Of a stretch of 63,534 nt of DNA, positions 7,908-16,383 are shown one piece after another. Both the position numbers and the translations under genes were made by a program. Under the pieces are notes generated by a model. That model ran no database searches. It was not told the DNA's origin and saw only the letters and a list, made by a program, of their open reading frames with translations. Positions within the stretch are counted from its first letter, which is position 1. The number at the start of each line of letters is the position of its first letter. The DNA lies in IMG/VR virus record IMGVR_UViG_3300033142_001028, positions 1 to 63,534 of that record; one strand, written 5' to 3'. The stretch is from a virus.

Positions 7908-8261
7908 ATGAGCAGCAAAGGTGCTTATCTAATTTTAACGCATGTCCATCAGCCCATCAACAAGGGTCCAGATAAGGGCAAAATGCAAACACACGAAACT
8001 TGTGAATTTGTAGATCGCTATAAAACTAAGCATTTGCAAGGCTCTACGATTATTATGGATGTAGTAAAACGCGAATTCATAAAGAACACATACAGGCAAG
8101 ACGGCCTCTCATATGACCAAGTTGAGGAGCATGTAATTAAAGGTTATGCTGACAAATATACAAAATTTTTAGAGCTTGTGGGAGCACCGATTCCAGAAGC
8201 TTTACTTCTAGATAAAGAAGATATGGAAAAACTAATTGAACAAACCAAGGAAGAAGAATGA
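7908..8261 (+). CDS. Unknown protein, first gene of the AAA+ operon
   Basis: A 117-residue soluble protein with an N-terminal beta-type segment (GAYLILTHVHQPINKG) and a helical, charged C-terminal half. No family is recognised. It is the first gene after a sigma70-like promoter and overlaps the AAA+ ATPase gene by four bases (ATGA), so it is likely made in step with that ATPase. Confidence 0.55.
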   Translation: MSSKGAYLILTHVHQPINKGPDKGKMQTHETCEFVDRYKTKHLQGSTIIMDVVKREFIKNTYRQDGLSYDQVEEHVIKGYADKYTKFLELVGAPIPEALLLDKEDMEKLIEQTKEEE

Positions 8262-9343
8262 CAAAAGAAATAGATGACCTAAAAGAGCTACAAGAACTTA
8301 CTAAAGACAACGATGAAACAGAAGTTGGTGAGTCTGATAGTCGTAGTTTTGCTACGCCAGACCCAACTTATGATGAGTATGAATGTGCAGAAGAAGAAGA
8401 AGGTACGCTAAAGGAAAACGCCCGACAATGGGCAAAGGTCGGTGATGCTTATTTTCCAGCAGATATGACCGCAGATACTCTTCCTTCAGGTCAATACAGC
8501 ATTGATTATTCTCACAGCAGAGGACTATATTTTTCTCCAAAACCAATTAATCTTGATGATTTGCTTATTTTGCCCGATAGCGCGTCAGAAGAAATAATCA
8601 ATAATATTGAAGAATTCTGGAAGAATGAACACCTGTTCCGCAAACTTGGATTTCTATGGAAGCGCGGAGTATTGCTTTACGGTCCAGCGGGAAGTGGCAA
8701 AACTTCTACTCTACAGCTAATTACAAAGAAAGTTGTTGATCGAGGCGGCATCGCAGTTTACGTTAAAGAGCCAAAAGTAACAGCGCAAGGCCTAGAAATG
8801 TTACGTAAAATTGAACCTACTCGTCCAGTAATTGTATTGGTTGAAGATGTAGACGCAATTCAACGAACCTACGGCGAAGCAGATATGCTTGCATTGCTTG
8901 ATGGTGATTTGCAAATTGACAACGTAGTATTCATTGCTACAACAAACTATCCTGAAAAGCTTGATAAGCGCATGGTCAATCGTCCAAGTCGTTTTGATAT
9001 TGTACGCAAAATTGGAATGCCTACAGCAGAGGCACGTACAATTTATCTAACAGAACGAAACGAACGCATTGCAGGCACAGATGAACTTATTGAGTGGGTC
9101 GCTGCAACAGATAAATTCTCTATTGCACATCTTAAAGAACTTATTGTTTCTGTAGAAGCATTGGGGCAAGGGTTTAATGATACGATTGACAGACTACGAG
9201 TTATGATTGATACAACACCTGCTAGTACAGATGATGATGAATCAAAAGGCATAGGCTTTATGGCAGGTGCTGAAAAAAAGTCAGAAAGGGCGGCGACGAC
9301 GGCGGCAAAGCCATCAACCCCGCCAGTCTCAAACAACTCATAA
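8258..9343 (+). CDS. AAA+ ATPase (BCS1/FtsH-like core) with probable -1 frameshift tail
   Basis: A 361-residue zero-frame product. An acidic N-terminal 60 residues precede an AAA+ module: Walker A GPAGSGKT at 142-149, Walker B VLVEDVDA at 193-200 and ATTNYPEKLD with an RFD arginine-finger region near 227-247. The core resembles BCS1- or proteasome-type ATPases. The zero-frame end is a low-complexity Ala/Thr/Pro stretch. A slippery A AAA AAG at 9274-9280 permits a -1 shift giving a 374-residue product whose stop (9379-9381) overlaps the next start as ATGA. Substrate unknown. Confidence 0.85.
   Translation: MTKEIDDLKELQELTKDNDETEVGESDSRSFATPDPTYDEYECAEEEEGTLKENARQWAKVGDAYFPADMTADTLPSGQYSIDYSHSRGLYFSPKPINLDDLLILPDSASEEIINNIEEFWKNEHLFRKLGFLWKRGVLLYGPAGSGKTSTLQLITKKVVDRGGIAVYVKEPKVTAQGLEMLRKIEPTRPVIVLVEDVDAIQRTYGEADMLALLDGDLQIDNVVFIATTNYPEKLDKRMVNRPSRFDIVRKIGMPTAEARTIYLTERNERIAGTDELIEWVAATDKFSIAHLKELIVSVEALGQGFNDTIDRLRVMIDTTPASTDDDESKGIGFMAGAEKKSERAATTAAKPSTPPVSNNS
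9274..9280 (+). other. Probable programmed -1 ribosomal frameshift site (A AAA AAG)
   Basis: In the zero frame the codons are GAA AAA AAG, so the heptamer A AAA AAG is correctly phased, as in E. coli dnaX. After a -1 slip the next codons run open for 33 residues, a Gly/Lys-rich linker then a helix INPASLKQLIKKYGL and a basic end PPKKKR, to TGA at 9379-9381. A GC-rich stretch follows the site and AGGT at 9265-9268 precedes it. A homopolymer sequencing error (seven A) is the main alternative. Confidence 0.6.
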
Positions 9344-9377
9344 AGAAATACGGCTTACGCCCGCCGAAAAAGAAACG

Positions 9378-9983
9378 ATGAATGATAAAATTATATTAAC
9401 TGATGCAGATGGATGTTTATTCAACTGGAACAATACGTTTAATGAATTTATGATTAATCGTGGATACAAAATTGTGCCAGGTGAGGAGGAAAATTATTCT
9501 GTTAGGGAACGATTTGGTTTGTCTCCTGGAACTAAAATGAATTTCATCAAAGAATTTAATCACTCAAATCGAATTGCCGAATTGCCTCCACTCGCAGATG
9601 CACAAGAATATGTTGCTAAACTGAACAATGAAGGCTATAAGTTTATTGTAATTACAAGTCTCAGTGAAAAGCCTAGCGCATATGACTACAGAATGCATAA
9701 TCTTAAAGAACACTTTGGTGATGCAATCATAGGTTTACATTGCTTACGAATCGGCGTACATAAAGGTGAAAAATTAAAAGAGTGGGAAGGCACTGATATG
9801 TTTTGGATCGAAGATCACGTATCCAACGCAGTTGCAGGCGCGAAGCTTGGACTTCGTGCGGTAGTCATCGACCACGTATACAATACACGATATTGCGAAG
9901 ACGATCACTTACTTTATGCTCGCACAACACAAGAAACACCTTGGGCAGATATTTACGAACTTGTTAAAGGGGCAGAAGAATGA
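9378..9983 (+). CDS. HAD-superfamily phosphatase, 5'-nucleotidase type
   Basis: A 201-residue protein starting at 9378, chosen because the HAD motif I then lies at the expected place: LTDADGCLFNW with Asp9 and Asp11. Motif II-like VITSLS is near residue 93 and motif III/IV-like DMFWIEDH near 140. The general size and form fit 5'(3')-deoxyribonucleotidases (NT5C family), which trim nucleoside monophosphates. The upstream out-of-frame Arg-rich extension has no ribosome binding site and is rejected. It overlaps the next gene by four bases. Confidence 0.7.
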   Translation: MNDKIILTDADGCLFNWNNTFNEFMINRGYKIVPGEEENYSVRERFGLSPGTKMNFIKEFNHSNRIAELPPLADAQEYVAKLNNEGYKFIVITSLSEKPSAYDYRMHNLKEHFGDAIIGLHCLRIGVHKGEKLKEWEGTDMFWIEDHVSNAVAGAKLGLRAVVIDHVYNTRYCEDDHLLYARTTQETPWADIYELVKGAEE

Positions 9984-10231
9984 TACAAAATGGCATATTA
10001 AAAGTCGGAGATATAGTTCTTTACAAACGAAAAAAGAAAATTAAAGAATGGGAAATCAACGCCATTTCTCCATCTGGAGACTATATTGAAATAGAAAATG
10101 ATGATTGGGATGAACGCTGGGTTTATCTCGGCAACCTTCTTGAAATTATAGAAAGCAATGAAAACGAAGTTGAAATTACTATTTCTACTGTCAGTCAGCG
10201 GCCGCCAGTTATAGCTTCTAAATTTACATAA
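9980..10231 (+). CDS. Small beta-rich unknown protein
   Basis: An 83-residue protein, ATGA-coupled to the phosphatase gene. The N-terminus (ILKVGDIVLYKRKKKIKEWEI) has the look of an SH3-like barrel of the type common in small phage proteins. The end is Ser/Thr/Pro-rich. No specific function is recognised. Confidence 0.5.
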   Translation: MIQNGILKVGDIVLYKRKKKIKEWEINAISPSGDYIEIENDDWDERWVYLGNLLEIIESNENEVEITISTVSQRPPVIASKFT

Positions 10232-10461
10232 TGAAATTTGAAACGGACGAATATAACATCCTAAAAATGAATATCTGGTTGCAGGAGCATCTAGAAACTT
10301 GTGCGTACTGGCAACCTAACGATCACGGCATTCTTCCCCAAGGTGCGAACGGCGGAGCAATTACATATTTGTTCACGCCAACTAATATGGGATTAGTTGT
10401 AGAAGTGCAATGCTGCTGCGGCCAGAAAACTAACATAACAAACTATGATGAATGGCAATGA
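10231..10461 (+). CDS. Small Cys-containing unknown protein
   Basis: A 76-residue protein starting at a TAATG junction. It contains a CCCG cluster near residue 63 and ends NYDEWQ. The Cys residues (QCCCGQKT) may form part of a metal site with the HLETC segment at residue 20. No family is recognised. Confidence 0.5.
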   Translation: MKFETDEYNILKMNIWLQEHLETCAYWQPNDHGILPQGANGGAITYLFTPTNMGLVVEVQCCCGQKTNITNYDEWQ

Positions 10462-10847
10462 ATCAGGATGATTTTGATAAGGCATATTTTAAAGCCAAGC
10501 TTGCAGGAATAGAAGCTTTAGGCGAATTACTCTTACAACTCATGGGAACTGGCGAAGACCGCTTTGCCATGCAACTATTCCAACTCCATAATAAAGAATA
10601 TGCTTCGATGCTGAATAATGATGCAGTATCAAAAGATCGAGTTTGTGAAAAATCTCCGTATCATTATTGTTTTTCAGTTCCGATGAGTAAAAACATAGAA
10701 CACATAAATCCAGATTCTTTTTTTTGTATTTGGTGCAGTAAAATATATAGTGTAGATTTAACTAAACCTGAACGAGAATTTATCGAGGGTGGGCGAGTAG
10801 TTGGTTCACACAAACTATTACTAGGTATAGTCAGCGGAAAGAAATAA
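10458..10847 (+). CDS. Unknown protein with N-terminal F-x3-L-x-G motif and Cys/His cluster
   Basis: A 129-residue protein. I chose ATG 10458 because it forms ATGA with the previous stop; an ATG two codons upstream (10452) is possible. The N-terminus reads [11 protein letters not shown], the recurrent motif. The later part holds [10 protein letters not shown] and FCIWCSKIY, a likely zinc ribbon. Function unknown. Confidence 0.55.
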   Translation: MNQDDFDKAYFKAKLAGIEALGELLLQLMGTGEDRFAMQLFQLHNKEYASMLNNDAVSKDRVCEKSPYHYCFSVPMSKNIEHINPDSFFCIWCSKIYSVDLTKPEREFIEGGRVVGSHKLLLGIVSGKK

Positions 10848-10848
10848 C

Positions 10849-11958
10849 ATGAGAATCGAAGATTCAGTAAAACTAGATTACAGTGATGTATTGATACGTC
10901 CTAAGCGAAGCACATTAGTATCACGTAAAGAAGTAGATTTAGAACGTGAATTTGTTTTCCGTTATTCAGATGTAAAATATAAAGGCATCCCGATCATGGC
11001 TGCTAATATGGATACAACAGGCACATTCGAAATGGCTCGCGCACTACTTAATTTTAATATGTTTACGTGCATACATAAACACTATGATATGAGTGGTTGG
11101 CGTGAGGGGCTTGTACTTGATACTGGAGCCGATCCTAGTGTTAAAAACTTAGCTATTTCAACTGGCATATCTAATACTGATTTTCTAAAAACAGTAGATA
11201 TTATCTATGCATTTACAGAGATAAACTATATCTGTGTTGACGTTGCTAATGGTTACACAGAAACATTTGTACAATTTATTCGTAAAATGCGCAAGAAATT
11301 TCCCAATAAAGTAATCATTGCAGGTAATGTAGTCACAGCAGATATGACAGAGGCACTTATATTGGCAGGTGCTGACATAGTGAAGGTGGGCATAGGCCCA
11401 GGAAGTGTCTGTACAACACGCAAGAAAACAGGCGTCGGCTATCCTCAACTATCAGCAGTTATTGAGTGTGCAGATGCAGCACACGGATTGAAAGGTCTTA
11501 TTGTTGCAGATGGTGGGTGTACTGGCCCTGGTGATGTTGCAAAATCGTTTGCAGCAGGCGCAGATTTTGTAATGCTCGGCGGAATGTTAGCAGGCCACGC
11601 TGAAGGCGGCGGCTCAATTATATCAGGCTCAGGAAGGAAACTTGGCAGCGACACAGCACTCGATACTTACGACTTGGGCTACGGAGATATGTTTGTAGAG
11701 TTTTACGGTATGAGTTCTGAAACTGCACAGAACAAACATGGAGACGGACTTACAGGCTATCGTGCAAGCGAAGGCAAGCGTGTTTTGATTCCTTACAAAG
11801 GTAAAGTTGAAAATACTGTGAAAGATATACTAGGCGGGGTTCGATCAGCATGTACATATACTGGCAGCATATCACTCAAGGAATTGTCAAAGCGTACAAC
11901 GTTTGTTCGCGTCAACAATCAGCTTAATAATGTCTATGGTACAAATAGTGATGGATAG
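10849..11958 (+). CDS. guaC: GMP reductase
   Basis: A 369-residue TIM-barrel protein of the IMPDH/GMPR family. It has the catalytic loop [11 protein letters not shown] with Cys188, the following [11 protein letters not shown] that is characteristic of GuaC rather than GuaB, and [25 protein letters not shown]. There is no CBS domain, as expected for GMP reductase. The enzyme converts GMP to IMP with NADPH, which would move host guanine nucleotides toward adenine nucleotides. Length is close to E. coli GuaC (347). Confidence 0.9.
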   Translation: MRIEDSVKLDYSDVLIRPKRSTLVSRKEVDLEREFVFRYSDVKYKGIPIMAANMDTTGTFEMARALLNFNMFTCIHKHYDMSGWREGLVLDTGADPSVKNLAISTGISNTDFLKTVDIIYAFTEINYICVDVANGYTETFVQFIRKMRKKFPNKVIIAGNVVTADMTEALILAGADIVKVGIGPGSVCTTRKKTGVGYPQLSAVIECADAAHGLKGLIVADGGCTGPGDVAKSFAAGADFVMLGGMLAGHAEGGGSIISGSGRKLGSDTALDTYDLGYGDMFVEFYGMSSETAQNKHGDGLTGYRASEGKRVLIPYKGKVENTVKDILGGVRSACTYTGSISLKELSKRTTFVRVNNQLNNVYGTNSDG

Positions 11959-12163
11959 CTGTGCTTTATGGGGTTGTGAGCGATGTTTAACAACATATTT
12001 AATGTTTGAACCAGAAGACCACACTAACGGGCGTGGTGTATGTGAAAATTGCAAAAGCATTCAATGGGGCATATGGAACACAAACATATCGAAACAAGAA
12101 TATTTCAAAAGCAAATTAACTGGTGAATACTTAAACGTAGTAAAATTAGAGCGCATAGGATAA
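11951..12163 (+). CDS. Zinc-ribbon small protein with F-x3-L-x-G tail
   Basis: A 70-residue protein. Starts at 11936 and 11951 are both possible; 11951 overlaps the GMP reductase gene by only eight bases. CERC and CENC pairs, 26 residues apart, form a likely zinc ribbon. The tail reads [14 protein letters not shown], then about ten more residues. The same layout (zinc pair plus motif) is seen in the next gene, suggesting a duplicated pair. Confidence 0.6.
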   Translation: MDSCALWGCERCLTTYLMFEPEDHTNGRGVCENCKSIQWGIWNTNISKQEYFKSKLTGEYLNVVKLERIG

Positions 12164-12396
12164 TGACTAATATGTTTGAAATAAGATGCCTCGGCAAAAT
12201 GGATTGCCACAATCACTTTTTAATAAAGGCAAGTAGGATAGGCGAGCCAGTAGAGCAACCAAATTGTGAAGTATGTGGCAATAATAATTGGGATATGCGA
12301 GAAACAACAATGCCTGAAAAAGAATACTTCAAACGCATGTTAAAAGATCCTCACGGAACAATCGGCTATCATGTCATACATGAAGATTTGGTATAA
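12163..12396 (+). CDS. Small Cys-containing protein with F-x3-L tail
   Basis: A 77-residue protein coupled to the previous gene by a one-base overlap. It has C..DCH and CEVCG sites, a possible zinc ribbon, then PEKEYFKRMLKDPHG, a variant of the recurrent motif with Asp in place of Gly. Its last 23 bases overlap the end of the convergent sulfotransferase gene. Confidence 0.6.
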   Translation: MTNMFEIRCLGKMDCHNHFLIKASRIGEPVEQPNCEVCGNNNWDMRETTMPEKEYFKRMLKDPHGTIGYHVIHEDLV

Positions 12397-13003
12397 CTGT
12401 AGCCCAACAAAAGTCACATTGCGCTTTATGATACAATGTTAAATCATCTGCGTAGTAAGTCAAAATTCTTTCTTTCAATTCATCATCAATATCAACATCA
12501 CCCTCAGAAGTATTGAAACGACCTAACTCACCTAATCCACTTTGTTTCCACCAATATTCTAACATTTCAAGAGGTATCAATTTTGCAGATTGATTACCTT
12601 TATTTAATAATGTATTTTGCTGCTCCAAATGAATTTCTTTTACGCCAGAATCAATAAAATCCATTAGATCAACTGGTGACATATCTGCGAATAATTTTTT
12701 ATAGCGTGATGATCCATTATCGCGACACTTATTTTTCCAGAGTGAACAAAAGCGGTCTAGCGGGTGGCGAACAACAAAATACGCATCATCAGTAACTTGT
12801 CGGGGTTCGATAGAAGTTATATTATCTGCTTGCTCATTCATCCAAACAAACTGTTTGATGCTAGCAGTACCACATTTTAACGAGATACCAAGTGAGAAAT
12901 TTTCTTCTTTGAAATAGAACCAACCATAGTATATCGCACCTCTCGGCATGGTCTGCTTGCCAAGCTTGAAATCTTCATCGGTGAGTGGTGGACGCATATA
13001 CAT
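12374..13003 (-). CDS. Sulfotransferase family protein
   Basis: A 209-residue protein. SLKCGTAS at 41-48 matches the PAPS 5'-phosphosulfate loop (in eukaryotic enzymes S-x-K-x-G-T-T-S/W), and VVRHPLDRFCS at 77-87 matches the 3'-phosphate loop. The enzyme should move sulfate from PAPS onto a carbohydrate or other acceptor. The start is uncertain: GATAAATA lies directly on the ATG at 13003 and no Shine-Dalgarno is seen, so Met3 or Met19 could be used. It converges with the plus-strand gene ending at 12396. Confidence 0.7.
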   Translation of the reverse strand: MYMRPPLTDEDFKLGKQTMPRGAIYYGWFYFKEENFSLGISLKCGTASIKQFVWMNEQADNITSIEPRQVTDDAYFVVRHPLDRFCSLWKNKCRDNGSSRYKKLFADMSPVDLMDFIDSGVKEIHLEQQNTLLNKGNQSAKLIPLEMLEYWWKQSGLGELGRFNTSEGDVDIDDELKERILTYYADDLTLYHKAQCDFCWATVIPNLHV

Positions 13004-13010
13004 ATTTATC
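13003..13010 (-). promoter_or_regulatory. Late-type box GATAAATA (minus strand), doubtful
   Basis: GATAAATA read on the minus strand overlaps the first base of the annotated sulfotransferase ATG. If it works as a late promoter, the transcript would be leaderless or use a downstream Met. It may be a chance match. Confidence 0.3.
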
Positions 13011-13134
13011 TATGCATATTATTAGCTGTTAATATAAATGACGAGTACCAAGAATAGCTGTTGGTCAGCGGTGTGTAGTTACTAGTATACATTCCTGTCG
13101 TCATGCTATTTACATAGCACCCGTCGCTATATAA

Positions 13135-13142
13135 TATTTATC
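13135..13142 (-). promoter_or_regulatory. Late-type box GATAAATA (minus strand)
   Basis: GATAAATA on the minus strand, just downstream of the phoH stop and about 130 bases upstream of the sulfotransferase start. It could drive late expression of the sulfotransferase with a long leader. The leader holds a perfect hairpin (TGCTAT at 13104-13109 with ATAGCA at 13114-13119). Confidence 0.4.
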
Positions 13143-13148
13143 ATATAG

Positions 13149-13874
13149 TCAATCTGCATCCCCATAACAGCGTAAAACCTCCTCCACTATAGGGTCGCGT
13201 TCGATATGATCCCGTGTGAAGTTAGTCAGCGAAATGGTGTGTGAATTGCTGACCTTAAGTTTCTTAAAGAAATCGTGTAAACCATTTTCCCTCCTTAAGT
13301 CGGACTGATTCAAGTCTCCTGTGATATACATGCGTGTACCATCACCAATGCGGGTTAGAGCCATCTTCATTTGTGCTGATGTAGTGTTTTGTGCCTCGTC
13401 AAAAATAATGACACAATCTTTGAAAGTTCGGCCTCTCATAAAAGCAAGCGGACAAATCTCAATTGTGCCTTCTTCAAGCATTAGTGAAATCTCTTTAGGG
13501 CTATAATATTCCTCAAATACATCCATAAGTGGACGTACCCAAGGAGCCATCTTTTTATTAATGTCGCCAGGCAAAAATCCGTGATCTTCGTCTACGGTAA
13601 CTGCTGGGCGCGTAATGACCACGCGTGATACGTGACCATTCATAAATTCTTGTACTGCTTTTTGTACTGCTAGGTAGGTCTTGCCCGTTCCTGCGGGTCC
13701 TGTTGCGAACACAATACGTTGACTTTGATCGTGTAGATTCGCGATGTATTCCTCTTGTGCAATATTGCGAGGAATTAGTTTTACATAGTTCTTACGTTTT
13801 TGATTGATCTCCTTCCGTGGTTCTTCTTGGATGCGAATGATGCGCCCGTTCCTTTTCTTTTTTGTTCTTGCCAT
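13149..13874 (-). CDS. phoH: PhoH-like P-loop ATPase
   Basis: A 241-residue protein with Walker A GPAGTGKT at 59-66, Walker B VIIFDEAQN near 155-163, and the typical PhoH stretches RVVITRPAV, DHGFLPGD and YITGDLNQSD. PhoH proteins are ATPases associated with RNA metabolism and are very common in marine phages. The start follows GGAGA seven bases upstream on the minus strand. Its role in infection is not established. Confidence 0.92.
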   Translation of the reverse strand: MARTKKKRNGRIIRIQEEPRKEINQKRKNYVKLIPRNIAQEEYIANLHDQSQRIVFATGPAGTGKTYLAVQKAVQEFMNGHVSRVVITRPAVTVDEDHGFLPGDINKKMAPWVRPLMDVFEEYYSPKEISLMLEEGTIEICPLAFMRGRTFKDCVIIFDEAQNTTSAQMKMALTRIGDGTRMYITGDLNQSDLRRENGLHDFFKKLKVSNSHTISLTNFTRDHIERDPIVEEVLRCYGDAD

Positions 13875-14041
13875 TGGTAATTCTCCATTAAAGGCTTGTG
13901 AGTTGATGTGATGGGGTCGTAGAACACAGCGCCTGAAAGAATATCAAGCAAGTGTGTGGTAATTGAGAAATTGGAATATTTCATCTACAGTATTATTTAG
14001 CACTAGTCGTTTTACCAATTACCACGTATATTACAAATTAG

Positions 14042-14050
14042 GATAAATAC
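14042..14050 (+). promoter_or_regulatory. T4-like late promoter box GATAAATAC
   Basis: An exact match to the GATAAATAC form seen at 20375, 24410 and 27604, lying in the divergent region before the virion-type gene at 14215. The box is 164 bases upstream of that gene, so a second box at 14182 is the more likely driver. Confidence 0.4.
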
Positions 14051-14181
14051 GTGTATGAGATTAATAGAATTTACAGCTGGAAGGTCGCCGCGTGATAGCA
14101 AGCTTATCCCTGTTGGATACTGGCAAATCAATTAAATCAGGGATACTATAAATAATTTGATCTACTGATAGTCAGAAAGTT

Positions 14182-14190
14182 GATAAATAA
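14182..14190 (+). promoter_or_regulatory. T4-like late promoter box GATAAATAA
   Basis: GATAAATAA lies 24 bases before the ATG at 14215, the same distance class as the boxes at 1637, 20375, 24410 and 27604. Confidence 0.55.
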
Positions 14191-14214
14191 CAGTATAATT
14201 TAAAGAGACATATA

Positions 14215-14802
14215 ATGCCAAAGAAAGTAAATGAAATCATGGCGCTTCTAAAGCGAGTTGGCGGAGAATCAACTTCTCTAGACATGCTTATGGAGATGGA
14301 AAAGACATTCGACAATGCTAATCTGTATGCTTATAGGAACTGGTTAGATGGAGAGTTAGTCGAAGGTCCGACTATTGATCGTTATTGGTTTACGACAATG
14401 TGGATGTACCCGCACAAAATGATGCCTGATCCTGCAGGAAGTTTGCGCTTAATCAAGTATGGTTGTAAAGTATCATTTGCACAAGACACACTACTCGAAC
14501 CAAAGAGTGTTAAGAATCCAGAAACGGATCTTAAGGGCGGATATTCTAACGAACGCAAACAAGCAAAGATTTTAGAAAAGCCTGTATGGTTAGTACAAAT
14601 TGAAATGCCTCGTAAGTTTGTAGATGAAGCACATGACGCACTTCTACAATTTGAGGATGACGAAATTGATATGGATGACATTAACGCTGCATACGATGAA
14701 GACTTAGATAATAATGAAGAATCTAAAGAGCAAGACGTAAGTGCGGAGACAGATGCGCGTGAAGCAGAGTTTGATGAATTCGCAGGCGAGGAACAAGTAT
14801 AA
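14215..14802 (+). CDS. Putative virion-associated protein, 195 residues
   Basis: The N-terminal 130 residues are well structured (MPKKVNEIMALLKRVGGES, later YRNWLDGELVEGP and WMYPHKMMPDP) and the last 60 are highly acidic. I associate this type of protein with other T4-like phages of environmental origin but know no function. The late promoter box and the neighbouring genes suggest a virion protein. Confidence 0.55.
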   Translation: MPKKVNEIMALLKRVGGESTSLDMLMEMEKTFDNANLYAYRNWLDGELVEGPTIDRYWFTTMWMYPHKMMPDPAGSLRLIKYGCKVSFAQDTLLEPKSVKNPETDLKGGYSNERKQAKILEKPVWLVQIEMPRKFVDEAHDALLQFEDDEIDMDDINAAYDEDLDNNEESKEQDVSAETDAREAEFDEFAGEEQV

Positions 14803-14987
14803 TGAACGATATGCGCAAACTAATGGAAGCGGTTGATGAGCTAGAAGAAGCTACAGGCCCACTTGAAGGTGAGGCAACACATGTTGCTTTTATTGATGGA
14901 TATATAGCAGGATGTGATAGTGGAGACAGGTCTATGGAAGCGGCTAGAAATGCATACAAAGTATGGTTTCATAGACAGCAAGGTTAA
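14802..14987 (+). CDS. Small protein with capsid-targeting-like leader
   Basis: A 61-residue protein whose start MNDMRKLMEAV nearly repeats that of the gene at 28050 (MNEMRKLMEAV). L-M-E followed by A fits the T4 gp21 prohead-protease consensus (L/I-x-E before the cut), so the leader may target the protein into the prohead and then be removed. The remainder is short and acidic with one helix (EAARNAYKVWFHRQQG). The one-base overlap with the previous gene suggests co-expression late. Confidence 0.55.
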   Translation: MNDMRKLMEAVDELEEATGPLEGEATHVAFIDGYIAGCDSGDRSMEAARNAYKVWFHRQQG

Positions 14988-14990
14988 TAT

Positions 14991-15656
14991 ATGAATTACA
15001 AAGCACATTACAACACGCTGATTGAGCGAGCTAGAACAAGATTGCTAGAAGGTTATTCAGAACGACATCATGTTGTTCCTGTGTGCATGGGTGGCGGGAA
15101 TGAAACTGAAAACATTGTTCGCCTTACTGCGGCAGAACATTATGTTGCTCATCAATTGCTTGTTAAGATTTATCCTGATAATTCGCGACTAGCTAAAGCA
15201 GCATATATGATGACTGTGGATAACAATGGCGAACGTGTTACTAATCGTCTATATGGCTGGCTCAAGGAAAAAAATTCAAAAGCACAATCAAAATTAATGA
15301 CTGGCAGCATTCCGTGGAATAAAGGAAAAAATAATGCATATTCCGCAGAATCAAAAGATAAAATTTCCAAAAGTTTAAAAATATACCATGCGAACAACGA
15401 TCATCAGCGCGGTATGTTAGGAAAAAAACATACTGAAGAAACTAAAATAAAAATGTCAGAATCTAGAACCGGCAAGAGTAATGCGTTCTATGGAAAAAAA
15501 CATACTGAAGAAACAAAACAAAAAATATCCAAGGCTTTGAAAGGAAAAGTTGGATGGTTCAATAATGGCTGTGAAGAATGTTACGTAAAGATTAATTCGG
15601 CCCCTGCAGGTTGGATACGTGGCCGAACTTGCAAAACATTAAAGGAGAAAATATAA
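14991..15656 (+). CDS. HNH homing endonuclease with NUMOD3 repeats
   Basis: A 221-residue protein. Residues 20-60 form the HNH core (ERHHVVPVCMGG, ENIVRLTAAEHYVAHQLL). Residues 100-180 hold repeated NUMOD3-type DNA-binding units (KKHTEETKIKMSESRTGK, KKHTEETKQKISKALKGK). The end is NNG...P-x-GW-x-x-GRTCKTL, also present in the GIY-YIG protein at 21383. A paralogue lies at 50790. It is inserted between two virion-type genes as a free-standing mobile gene. Confidence 0.85.
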   Translation: MNYKAHYNTLIERARTRLLEGYSERHHVVPVCMGGGNETENIVRLTAAEHYVAHQLLVKIYPDNSRLAKAAYMMTVDNNGERVTNRLYGWLKEKNSKAQSKLMTGSIPWNKGKNNAYSAESKDKISKSLKIYHANNDHQRGMLGKKHTEETKIKMSESRTGKSNAFYGKKHTEETKQKISKALKGKVGWFNNGCEECYVKINSAPAGWIRGRTCKTLKEKI

Positions 15657-15657
15657 T

Positions 15658-16383
15658 ATGGGCCTCAGGTACCTGGAACTTTCTGGAATGATTTTACCCC
15701 TCATATCAGTAGACGAATTTACTCCGAAGATGGGAACTACAGAAGAAGTTATTGTAATTTCATTCTTTTGTAAAGATGAACTGCCTGCATTTGATCTAGA
15801 TGAATTCATTGACAAGAGTGTTATTGAATTTCTAGATAGCGAAGTTAGTCCGAATCCTAATGAAGACGGCTTGTATCTTGTGTTTATCGAATTCAAACGT
15901 CAACCTAATTTCTGGCTTAAACTTTATGATCTTGTAAAAGACATAGAAAACGTAACTGACAAACTCAACTGGAAAGTACAACCTTACTTAGTTGACAAAC
16001 TGTATGATCTTAGCGATCCTGAATTACACGATGTAGTCATTACAAAAAAACAATCATATGTTCCTCGTCAAGAATTTGAACAAACAGTAGAATCATATTT
16101 TCAAGATAGTGATTTGCTAACGTTTGAAGCAGACGATACACATATCAAAATTGGTGGTGCTGGCGTACAATGGGTATTTGAATTCGTTGGCTTTGGCACA
16201 ACAGACAATATGGTTAAACGACTTAGACTAAATGAACAACACATAGACCTCATGCACACATCAATGGCGCTTGGTTCCTTGCGAGGAATGCTGGGCGGTA
16301 ACTGGGAAATTCAGACAATTGGTGATTTCTACTTTTTGAATAAAGTAGGCAATGAGAGAAGTGTAGTTCTAAGGAGTCAATAA
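15658..16383 (+). CDS. Putative virion or assembly protein, 241 residues
   Basis: AAAGGAG lies 10-16 bases before the ATG, just inside the end of the homing endonuclease gene. The protein is acidic, mixed alpha/beta, without membrane segments or recognisable motifs. The late-type neighbourhood suggests a structural or assembly role. Its gene overlaps the next by one base. Confidence 0.5.
   Translation: MGLRYLELSGMILPLISVDEFTPKMGTTEEVIVISFFCKDELPAFDLDEFIDKSVIEFLDSEVSPNPNEDGLYLVFIEFKRQPNFWLKLYDLVKDIENVTDKLNWKVQPYLVDKLYDLSDPELHDVVITKKQSYVPRQEFEQTVESYFQDSDLLTFEADDTHIKIGGAGVQWVFEFVGFGTTDNMVKRLRLNEQHIDLMHTSMALGSLRGMLGGNWEIQTIGDFYFLNKVGNERSVVLRSQ

Larger units (their letters stand above)
13875..14214. 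other. Divergent regulatory region between phoH and a virion-type gene
   Basis: This 340-base gap between divergent genes holds phoH's ribosome binding site on the minus strand and two late-type boxes on the plus strand (14042-14050 and 14182-14190). A 26-codon frame at 14054-14134 starts MRLIEFTAG, like the leader of the gene at 28794, but it begins three bases after a promoter box and has no ribosome binding site. It may be a remnant. Confidence 0.5.

Noticed and set aside
13781-13984. 67-codon minus-strand frame overlapping the start of phoH
   Set aside because: Its second half is a shadow of phoH and no ribosome binding site precedes its ATG. A real short upstream peptide cannot be fully excluded.
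14054-14134. 26-codon plus-strand frame starting MRLIEFTAG
   Set aside because: The leader resembles targeting-type leaders, but the ATG lies three bases after a late box and has no ribosome binding site; kept only as a possible remnant.
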